Part shown: positions 34,450-43,400 of the stretch, piece by piece
Numbering within the stretch: the stretch's first letter is position 1
How the letters are laid out: each line of letters begins with the position of its first letter
Assembly (NCBI GenBank): GCA_016931035.1
Contig: JAFGFN010000011.1
Span: 1 to 55,380 of the forward strand
DNA: 55,380 nucleotides
Direction of reading: 5' to 3'
DNA from: Candidatus Sumerlaeota bacterium
GTDB taxonomy: Bacteria > Sumerlaeota > Sumerlaeia > UBA8349
Notes under the pieces: model-generated
The model's database searches: none
The model's input: only the letters and a program-made list of their open reading frames with translations
What the model was told of the DNA's origin: nothing
Position numbers and translations under genes: made by a program

Positions 34450-35149
34450 CTGCCGGGTCTACGTCGGAGGAGGATTCGGCCTGCCCGACTCGAGGGTCGG
34501 GCGTGTCGATCTCGAACGCGGCGAGCGTCACGTTGGTTTGCGTGACGGAAGTGTCCCCGGGATCGGCCTGGTAGAGGATCACGACGTCCTCTCCCTTCTT
34601 CGCGGCAAATTCCAGATAGGACATTTCCGAGTCCGTGTCCTTCATGACCCGGTTAGTCGGCACCAATCCGGAGACGCGCTGCGTGCCGTCGATCGACACG
34701 TTGACTCTGCTGAACGTGTGTTTCTCCGGGTTCTGCCAGGTGTTGTGGTAGGTGAGAAGAGTGTGGGGCCCCGGATCGAGTCCGCCAATCCGCAACTCGA
34801 TCTCGCTCCCCGGAACGCCCTCTTCGATCATGATGCCGTCGCTCACCACGTTCGCCTCCGGGTGCGACATCACCCCGTCTTTCCACCAGTCGGCTCTCAG
34901 GCGCGCTCCCGGCGGATTAGCCCCGCGGACGGTGACGGTCAGACCTTTCAGTTTTCTCGTGTCGGATTCGCTTTCGTTACCGAGCGTCCACTCCTCGTAG
35001 CTCGGGTCGGGTCCCGGGCGCGTGTTGGGGCGTCCGAAATCCACTCTTAGAGGACCGCTCCCTCCGCCGAAGACTTTGACCGCCAAGAAACCGCCCAAGG
35101 CGACCGCAACGACCGCCACGGGAATTACAGCCAACCACCATTTCTTCAT
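34439..35149 (-). CDS. Membrane-anchored malectin-like domain protein
   Basis: 236 residues. An N-terminal uncleaved-looking anchor (KKWWLAVIPVAVVAVALGGFLAVKVF) is followed by a beta-sandwich domain. Its opening (PLRVDFGRPNTRPGPDPSYEEWTL) and later strands (IELRIGGLDPGPHTLLTYHNTWQNPE; FSRVNVSIDGTQRV; MSYLEFAAKKGEDVVILYQAD) resemble malectin-like carbohydrate-binding domains. Likely periplasmic, membrane-tethered. It is the last gene of the eight-gene minus-strand block, 70 bp after the ABC ATPase. Confidence 0.65.
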   Translation of the reverse strand: MKKWWLAVIPVAVVAVALGGFLAVKVFGGGSGPLRVDFGRPNTRPGPDPSYEEWTLGNESESDTRKLKGLTVTVRGANPPGARLRADWWKDGVMSHPEANVVSDGIMIEEGVPGSEIELRIGGLDPGPHTLLTYHNTWQNPEKHTFSRVNVSIDGTQRVSGLVPTNRVMKDTDSEMSYLEFAAKKGEDVVILYQADPGDTSVTQTNVTLAAFEIDTPDPRVGQAESSSDVDPAAGD

Positions 35150-35219
35150 ACCGTGTCTCCCCTGTCCTCATCCGCCCCCGCGGAGCAGTGTTCCGTCACG
35201 GGCCATATCAGTCGCGGAC

Positions 35220-36041
<822 letters not shown>

Positions 36042-36096
36042 TTTCAGTCTCCCATTCCTTTCAAAGAAACCTTGCATCGCTGTTCTCTGAGGAGTC

Positions 36097-36954
36097 CTAA
36101 ACCTCCGCGCGCATCGCTTCGACCGGACGCATCTTCGCGGCGCGATAACCGGGATACAGGGCGCCGCCGATGGTCAGGACAATGCCCGCCGTAAAGCATA
36201 TCAATATCGTAGACAAGAACCCGCCGTATGGAATCAGCGTCCAGACTACCGAGCCGTAGCGCGCCTGACCCTCGATCAGCGTCAACGCCAAGCCGATCAC
36301 GATTCCGGCCGTCGTTCCCAAAACCCCCTGGAAGAAACTCTCGATGAGAAACAGCTCGACGATCAGGCTGTCGAGCGCTCCCAGGCACTTCATGGTCCCG
36401 ATTTCGGCGTAGCGTTCCGTCACGCTCAAGAGCATCGCGTTGAGGATACCGACGAAGCTGACGAGCATGGCCAGACTGAGCATCCAACGCGTCTGAATTC
36501 TCGCGTCCTTGTCGTCCAAGCCCGTCAAGCCTTCCGATTCGAGGCCGGCCCTGATCTGTTGGGTGCGGCGCATCTTCTTCTGAAGGGCCTCGAACTGGTT
36601 TTCTTCGGCGGTTTTGGGGGGGTGATCCTCGTCGGCGTTTTTCGCTTTCAGCTTCGACGCGATCTGAGGGTCCGCGGCCAGAAACGCTTGACGCTGCGCT
36701 TCGAGTTCCTCGATCCTCTCGCCGAGAACGGGCGGTCCTTGCGTCACCACGTTGCGAGCGAGAATATCCGACCCCCTGATGTAAGTCAGAAACGCAAGGG
36801 CCAGAATGATCCCGCTGGTGACGAGAAGCGAACGCCCCAGGCGCACGCGGATGTTCTGCCACGCGATATGAAGCGTGTGATGAATCGGCAACTGACGCCT
36901 GCGGCGCTGAATGCCGTGGATCGTCTTCCCGCTTTGGTACTCGTACTTTGCCAT
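36097..36954 (-). CDS. FtsX/MacB-like ABC permease, short form
   Basis: 285 residues. One helix at ~43-60 (LLVTSGIILALAFLTYI), then a charged, coiled-coil-like extracytoplasmic segment (~75-150). Three C-terminal helices carry the FtsX signature (LNAMLLSVTERYAEIGTMKCLGA; GVLGTTAGIVIGLALTLI; GGALYPGYRAAKMRPVEAMR). MacB permeases usually have a ~200-residue periplasmic core; here it is replaced by a short helical loop. GGAG precedes the ATG by nine bases. It is flanked by the PqqD-like gene (15 bp) and the ATPase. Confidence 0.88.
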   Translation of the reverse strand: MAKYEYQSGKTIHGIQRRRRQLPIHHTLHIAWQNIRVRLGRSLLVTSGIILALAFLTYIRGSDILARNVVTQGPPVLGERIEELEAQRQAFLAADPQIASKLKAKNADEDHPPKTAEENQFEALQKKMRRTQQIRAGLESEGLTGLDDKDARIQTRWMLSLAMLVSFVGILNAMLLSVTERYAEIGTMKCLGALDSLIVELFLIESFFQGVLGTTAGIVIGLALTLIEGQARYGSVVWTLIPYGGFLSTILICFTAGIVLTIGGALYPGYRAAKMRPVEAMRAEV

Positions 36955-36969
36955 AATCCGTTTCTCCGT

Positions 36970-37359
36970 CTAAGATCGCTGTCGCGAGCCGGGTTTGTCG
37001 ACGGCCATCCCGATCAGCGCTTTCGAAACGAGCGTCTTGAGATAGGTCGTCACCGATACTTCCGCCTCTCCGATGCTCAGTTTGTGCCGCTTGGCGAAAG
37101 CCCGGACGATTTTCTCGACCGTCGCCTCGCCGTCGCACGCTTCGTAGACCTCGCGTCCCAACGCATCGAGTTGAAACGTTCGTTCCACCTCTCCCCCGCC
37201 GCCGAGAAACCGGGCCAAGCGGTTCGCTCGGAGCTTCACGGCGATCTTGAGTCCGCCATCGTCCTCCGTGGCACGATGAACGAACGGCATCTGCTCGGGC
37301 CGCGCTTTCATCACGGCCGGGCGATCGAGTTTCCGAGGCGTTGCCGACGCAGGACTCAT
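36970..37359 (-). CDS. PqqD-like protein
   Basis: 129 residues. Residues ~70-118 (FQLDALGREVYEACDGEATVEKIVRAFAKRHKLSIGEAEVSVTTYLKTLVSKALI) have the PqqD winged-helix pattern: LD-x-x-G-x-x-(V/I)-(Y/W)-x-x-x-DG, then a helix and the E-V-x-x-(Y/F)-L-x-x-L motif. PqqD proteins bind leader peptides in PQQ and other RiPP systems, but free-standing relatives are found elsewhere. The start overlaps the stop of the upstream gene in ATGA, so the two are co-translated. No radical SAM maturase or obvious precursor peptide is adjacent. Confidence 0.8.
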   Translation of the reverse strand: MSPASATPRKLDRPAVMKARPEQMPFVHRATEDDGGLKIAVKLRANRLARFLGGGGEVERTFQLDALGREVYEACDGEATVEKIVRAFAKRHKLSIGEAEVSVTTYLKTLVSKALIGMAVDKPGSRQRS

Positions 37360-38288
37360 CGCGTCTCCGCGGCTCCTTCCAAGGCCCAATTCATCCGGGT
37401 CAGGGCCGTCTTCACGGCCGATTCGTCCGGCTCGCGCTCGGGAGTGTCGTGCTCCGCGACGAGGAGACGCCCGAGAACCTCGTCGCGTACGATCGCCCCG
37501 ACGGTCACTCGCGGGGCGACGCCCCCGAGGGGGAACGGCAATCGTTTCCGCCCTTCGCGTTTCATTCCCTTGAAACGTTTTCCTCCGCTCTCGAACTCCC
37601 ACGCCCGCGGGTCGCGGGTCGTCCGGTATTTCCGGTATTCCTTAAAGATGGAAACGGTCAGCCAGCGATCCTCGGTGCGCCTCTTGAGCGCGATGTCCGC
37701 CGGATAGATTTGGCGAAGCAGGAGTCGCCGTCCGTCTCTCGATTCCAACACCAGCGCCAGATCGCCCAAGTGAAGCCGGTGCGACTGGATCGCAAACCCG
37801 GGCGGGGACTCGAAACTCGCCCCAAAGACCGCCCATTGGGTCGGCGCTTCACGTTTCGAGGTCCCGAGCGAGGGCAGAATCCACGACTCGACGGCGCGAT
37901 GAATGTCGCCTCCCGCCGACGAATTCACGACGGCCTCGACCACCAAACCCGCCCCCTGGGAGTATCCGTACCACAGCGAACGGCCAACCCATTCTCCTTC
38001 CAGCTTCGGCGCGGGGACCCATGCCGTTTGCGCGAAGTCCTTCGTCCGCGATTCGAGCGGAACGACCGCCGCGCCCTTCAGACGTTCCCGGAGCCATCGA
38101 GCGGCCTGGAAACGCGCTCTGCCCGGCCGCCACCACTTGATCTGCATCACCGCATGCGTCGCGTTGCCCAGCATCATCTTGCCCCGGCCCCACTCGCCTT
38201 CGATTCGGATGGGACGCCAATCGGGCGGAACTCGAAGCCGCCAACCCGCCCAAGCAATCCAGATGCTCTCGTCGCTATGTCTCGCCAT
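37356..38288 (-). CDS. Uncharacterised protein with two related domains
   Basis: 310 residues, no signal peptide or membrane segment. It appears to contain two copies of a ~140-residue module. Each opens with a strand and a proline-rich turn (WAGWRLRVPPDWRPIRIEG; FGASFESPPGFAIQSHRLH), then strands ending in a metric-like segment (MMLGNATHAVMQIKWWRP; ALVLESRDGRRLLLRQIYP). The pattern recalls DUF1795/PsbP-like folds, a low-confidence comparison. The ATG at 38288 is used; the frame stays open to 38465 but would overlap the upstream gene. Its stop overlaps the PqqD-like start, a hint they act together. Confidence 0.65.
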   Translation of the reverse strand: MARHSDESIWIAWAGWRLRVPPDWRPIRIEGEWGRGKMMLGNATHAVMQIKWWRPGRARFQAARWLRERLKGAAVVPLESRTKDFAQTAWVPAPKLEGEWVGRSLWYGYSQGAGLVVEAVVNSSAGGDIHRAVESWILPSLGTSKREAPTQWAVFGASFESPPGFAIQSHRLHLGDLALVLESRDGRRLLLRQIYPADIALKRRTEDRWLTVSIFKEYRKYRTTRDPRAWEFESGGKRFKGMKREGRKRLPFPLGGVAPRVTVGAIVRDEVLGRLLVAEHDTPEREPDESAVKTALTRMNWALEGAAETR

Positions 38289-38332
38289 TATGCACCGGAG
38301 GCCGCCCCGAGCGGCGGCCTCCGACGGTCGCC

Positions 38333-40327
38333 TCAAACCGGTAGTTTTATCACGCTCTTCGTCATGAAGACGAAGCCCAGGCTCAACATCGAGATCAATC
38401 CGATTCCCGCCGTGAAGCCGGCGGCAAACACAATCCTGTATCGAGGCCAATTCTCGCCGAACCACTTCCGGCAGCCGAACCGGCCGATCATCGCGCCTAT
38501 AAACATGGGTATGATGGCGTGCGGCACCGACTGGTCGAACCCGCGCACAATGCCGTAAATGAGGAACACGGGCAAACCGAAATGACTCAACAACCAGTAT
38601 GCGGAGATCGCCAGGGAATATCCGATCATCAGATAACTAGGCACAAACGCCTCGCGGAAGGGGCTCGACGCTTCGCCCGGCAGCGTGGCCGAGTAGACGA
38701 GTCCCTTCTGGTAGGCCTTGAGCTCCCAGAATTGGTTGGCGTAGGGAAACATCTCGCTGGGGACATTGTCGATCGACCAAATAAACTGGCTAAAGAGGAG
38801 CGTTCCAGCGACCATGATGGGGTAAATCAGAATCTCGGTGCTGATCAACGATCTGAAGCGAGTTCCGGTCAGCTCGGTCGTCTTGAAGAATTGGGCCTGT
38901 TTGGCGTAGTCGTGTAGCGGGATGGGCGTGAACCAGATCGCCGCGCCCTGATAACCCGAGAGGATGAATGTCGCCTCGCGTACGAAGGGGACCGCGACTT
39001 GCTGGCCGACGATGCCCTCCATCCGGGTCGATATGTAGCTGAGCATCGGCGTATAGAGAAACCCATAGAACAGAAGGAGCCAAAGCGGGAAACGCGTGTT
39101 GTTTTCGCCCGGCGTAATGTAGTTGACGAGGATGTAGGCCACGGCGATGTAGCACGAGGTTGAGAACACGTAGATGAGAAGTGCCACCCAGATCGGAATG
39201 TCGCCGCGCCCGGGGGGCGCCTGGAACAGCCGGTTCCATTGGACCTTCGGGCGCCCGGCCTCGTCGAGTTCCCTGTTCTTGGAACGGAACTGAGAGAGCA
39301 CGTGGAAGATGCCGATGCTGGCGACGGCGAAGGCGAGTCCGAGACTGAAACTGAAGTAGAAGTCCATCATGTTGGACTGAAGCGTCTGAATCGCACCGAT
39401 GCCCTCTTCCCAGCTCCGCAGGACTCCCGTCCTGTACAGAATCGGGTTGGCGACAAGCGTGATGAGCAGTCCGATGAAACTCCCGACCATGGCCCAGAAG
39501 GGCAGAACCATGCCCTGAATCAGGAAGGTGAGGTCGAAACTGATCATGATCGCCGTAGCGGGAAGAAGACGTTCCGTATACGTGGTCATGTCGACGAACG
39601 GCAACGGAAGGATGCGCAACCCTTCGGAGAAGATGGCGCTTGTGACGTTGGGTATCGCCAGATAGACCGCTCCAAAGGCGATGCCGGCGACGGAACCCAT
39701 CGAGAACGTCCGCCACCTCCAGGTGTCCTTCTGGCTCGAGGCGTCGGCCAGAGCCGTCATACCCATGGCGTGGACCGGCGCCATGGGGAAGGGCAATTGC
39801 TCGACGTCGGCGGTGAGACGGAACATGACGTAAGCCAGACCGAAATGATCCAGTCGCGAGACAAACCTCTGACCGCAAACCATCAGGATCGGCACCAGCC
39901 AGGCCTTCATCCAAAAGGAACGCATTCCGAGGACGTCGGGATCGGTCGGCGCGTACCACCAGGGGAAGTACTCGCTGACGCCCAACTGCCTCATGCTCAC
40001 GCTCTGGACCTCGAACTGGCGCCAGAGGAGGCCTTCGGCGTCGGTGTGAATCACCGCGCCGCACATGTAGAAGAGGATGAAGATCTCGGGCCGCTTCAGG
40101 GTGGTGAAGGCGCGTCGCGCGACCTCGACGTAGAGGATGACGGTCACCCACTGCGCGGCCGACCCCATCTCGACGCCGGCGACCAGGTGCATGTAGATCT
40201 GGGCAGGAGTCATCAACAGCCCGACAAAGAGGGCCATGAAGACCGTCCGCCACCCGAAGCCTTCCTCGTACTGATCGGGGGGCGGCATCAGATCGCGAAA
40301 TTCCTTGAGATCCCTGTCTTCTTTCAT
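38333..40327 (-). CDS. Large polytopic membrane protein, DUF6785/OPT-like
   Basis: 664 residues with about 14 hydrophobic segments. The motif LTADVEQLPFPMAPVHAMGMTALAD after a helix pair resembles the conserved loop of the second large membrane protein of this block (RRNERLAFPLLTVEGALIENP), so the two are probably distant paralogues. The layout recalls OPT-type oligopeptide transporters and the DUF6785/DUF6784 proteins of Planctomycetes-like bacteria; assignment is by pattern and recall. It lies between the giant FtsX protein and the unknown 310-residue protein. Confidence 0.65.
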   Translation of the reverse strand: MKEDRDLKEFRDLMPPPDQYEEGFGWRTVFMALFVGLLMTPAQIYMHLVAGVEMGSAAQWVTVILYVEVARRAFTTLKRPEIFILFYMCGAVIHTDAEGLLWRQFEVQSVSMRQLGVSEYFPWWYAPTDPDVLGMRSFWMKAWLVPILMVCGQRFVSRLDHFGLAYVMFRLTADVEQLPFPMAPVHAMGMTALADASSQKDTWRWRTFSMGSVAGIAFGAVYLAIPNVTSAIFSEGLRILPLPFVDMTTYTERLLPATAIMISFDLTFLIQGMVLPFWAMVGSFIGLLITLVANPILYRTGVLRSWEEGIGAIQTLQSNMMDFYFSFSLGLAFAVASIGIFHVLSQFRSKNRELDEAGRPKVQWNRLFQAPPGRGDIPIWVALLIYVFSTSCYIAVAYILVNYITPGENNTRFPLWLLLFYGFLYTPMLSYISTRMEGIVGQQVAVPFVREATFILSGYQGAAIWFTPIPLHDYAKQAQFFKTTELTGTRFRSLISTEILIYPIMVAGTLLFSQFIWSIDNVPSEMFPYANQFWELKAYQKGLVYSATLPGEASSPFREAFVPSYLMIGYSLAISAYWLLSHFGLPVFLIYGIVRGFDQSVPHAIIPMFIGAMIGRFGCRKWFGENWPRYRIVFAAGFTAGIGLISMLSLGFVFMTKSVIKLPV

Positions 40328-40425
40328 GAGTCAGCCACCTTTGCTCCTTCTCCTGGCGGGGTCTTGCATTCTCTTCGCGGGGCACGACGCGATTCGTCCG
40401 GGTCCTCGAGGAAATCGCCGTTGGC

Positions 40426-43400
40426 CTAGGTCTGCTTCACCTCGGCGTATCCGAGCATCTCGTTTCCTTTGCCAATGTATCTCATGGCGCTCTCGGCCTG
40501 GAGCTTGCGCCAGCCGAGCAATTGCTTGCGCAGATCGCCGATGAACACCCGGTTTAGTTTCCACCAACTCTGCACCTGGCCCGATCCGCGCTGCAGTTCC
40601 AGGTCGATGGCGTAGATGTCTTCGTCCACCGTTTCGCGAATGCCGATCTGGATTTGTTGGCGGACGCCCAAATCGTAGGGCGCCAGCCACACGGTGCCCT
40701 CGATCCACAGGATGTCCACTCCGCCGTTGGGCTTGTGAAACGCTTTCAAGTCGTCGGTCGCGAAGTTCCCGATGCTTCCTTCGCGGTGCGCATCGAGGTA
40801 TTCATAGAGATACGCCACGACTCCGTTGGCGGTCTGTCCGGTGACGGTGAACGGCAGCGTGTCGCGAATTGCGTCGTCCACGGGGCGAGGCACGTGCCAG
40901 GTCATCTTGTTGCTGGGCGCGGCGAGTTTGCCGGCCAGATACGCCGGCACGAGAGAGGAGACGATCACGACGGCGAGGACCATGATCATGACCGAGATCG
41001 TCTGGGTGCCCGAGTAGTTCAGCGTCAGGCCTCCCATCCAGCCGAAATGGCTGAACACCGTGGCGAGACCTTGTCCCACCACGTATCCGAAGATCGCGCC
41101 CATCAGACCGTAGGTGATCGCCTCGGCCAGGAAGAGGAACCCGACGTGCAGCGGCGCCAGTCCCAGACTCGTATAGATATGGATTTCTCGTTTCCGCTCG
41201 GCGATCGAGCTGAGCATCGTGTTGAAGATGATGAGGCCGGCGATGAGAAGCGGTATGAACAGGCTTTTCGGAGGTCGCGGAAGCAGCGGAATCGTCGTGA
41301 TCGCTCGAGTCCCCTCCGCGGACGAGTAGTAGATGGGGAAGGCCACGCGGCTCACGAGCAGCGAGGCGAGGCTGGTCGCGTCCTCGGTGTCGCTCGCTTG
41401 GATGGCGACCGACCTCAAGTCGCTCACGGCCAGTTCCTGAACCATCTTGGCCGGAAGGACCACGACTTGCGAACCCGAGAGGGGGCGCAGATCGATGCTC
41501 GATTCGAGTCCGGCGCCGCTTTCGAGTTCTTCGGCCAGCTGGTTGAGGTCCGTTGTCCGCATCTGCTTGGCTTCGTCGCCGTACATCATGGAATAGTCGG
41601 CCGGCGATATCGACATTCCGTCGATGCCCTTCAATCCGCGGTCGAACTCGGCCGTGTCGTACGTTGCGATGAGTTCCAGTGTCCGCCCGCCCACCACCAC
41701 CTCGTCGCCCGGTTCGAGTCCGGTCTCCTTTGCCGCGGTTTCGGACAGATAGCAGCCGTTGCCTTGGGCGAATCGCTCCCACTCGGGACAGATCGCGGCG
41801 ATGTCGGTAAAGTGGGATTCCGCCGCGTCCAGCCCGAGTCCGGCGTTCGCCGAGAAAGCCTTGCCCGTCTTCGGGTTCCGAACGTGCAGCCGCCACTGCC
41901 CTTCTTCCTCGCTCAGCCACCAGTAGCGCGGAGAAACGATCCGGTCCGGACCGACGATGCTGCGGATGTGGTCGACCGCATCGGCGGGCATCTTGCGCAA
42001 CGACGGCTCGCGAACCAGGACCCCGGTGTAGGGCGGCACGACATCCAGCTTCGACTCGCGCTGACCGACGTAGCTGCTCGTGGAGGTGAAACAGAGAAGG
42101 GCGAAGGTGACCAGAACGATGGTGAAGCCCGTGAGGAAGGTGCGCAATTTGCGCTTGCGCATGTTGGCGATGCCGAGCCGGAAGGCGGTGCTCGCCACTC
42201 CGAAGCGCGAGGTCTTCGCGCCGCTGGCCTCGGCCCGTCCGCTGCGCAGTTCGTCGGCGGCGGTCGAGAACCGCATGTAGACCATGGTCATGACCATCAG
42301 GCTCATGAAGATAATGCCGAAGGCCATGATGATCATGAGCGGCTGCGTACTGATCTTGAATGCCGGGTGGAAGCTCCAGAGGATGGCCGTCATCACCCCG
42401 AAGATGATGAGGACCGAGACGATCTGGCGATAGATGCGCGGCGTGGCGACAAGCAGCCGCTCCAAAGCGTAGGCGAAGGGGACGAGTGCAAGAAGGAGGA
42501 AGATCGCCCCGCGCACCACGTCCTGCGCGGTGTCGCGCGTGGCCTGGTAGGTGCGGATCTCGTTCGCCAGGGCTCCCGTGGAGTTGTAGTACGAGGCCGC
42601 GCCGTCGTCGCGGACAATCGCCTCGTCGGCCGCCGCGAGCATCCTCGCGGAATTCGCGTGCAGGTCGTCGATCGCGACGCTTGTGATGCCCTTGGCGCGG
42701 TAGTCGCGCAGGCGCCGTTCGTCCAGACGATAAAGGTCGAGCGCCGACTGATAGAAGGGAGTCGCCGCCAGCGGTTCGCCGAGGACGAAGCCTTTCATCG
42801 TCTCGCGAACCGGAAGATTCATCCCCGCGTTCGGTTCCATCACGTTCAACAATGCCATTCTGTTGCGGGCCACCCCGGCGCGGAGCACCGCCATCCATCG
42901 CGTCCCCGGTTCGAGCAGGACGGTCATGATGCCCTCGGCCAGGGTGAAATTCACCCGCTGCGGCGGCCCGCCGCGGCGCACGTCGAGGATCGTGGCGCTG
43001 CCCAAATCCTGGAAGAAACGGGTATCCGAGATCTCGAGCGCGTCGAGTTCTTCGCAAGTGAAGGCCACCGCGCGCAAAGGCTTGAGGTCCGTCTTGACGC
43101 GGATGTCCTTGATGTCCACCCGGATGCCACGACCGGCTTTGGCCAGGTCCAGGCCCCGGATGATGCGGCCGTCGTCGGCCAGGAGATAGCCCTGCACGTA
43201 AACGTTGGGCTTGGGCTTTTCCGTTCCGTCCACGTGGTTGTTGCCGTAAACGTGCCCTGGAATGACGTCGAAACGGAAGGAACCGTCGACGCCGGTAAAA
43301 CGGAACTCCTGTCGCCGAACGCCCGCTCCGTCGTTCGTCAGAAGCTTGGGGGTCGCCGTGTAGCCCTTGGTGGTGCCCGCCTGAAGAGTGACGAGATAAC

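Noticed and set aside
36970-37359. PQQ biosynthesis locus
   Set aside because: Only a PqqD-like gene is present; no PqqA, PqqB, PqqC or PqqE is visible in the window.
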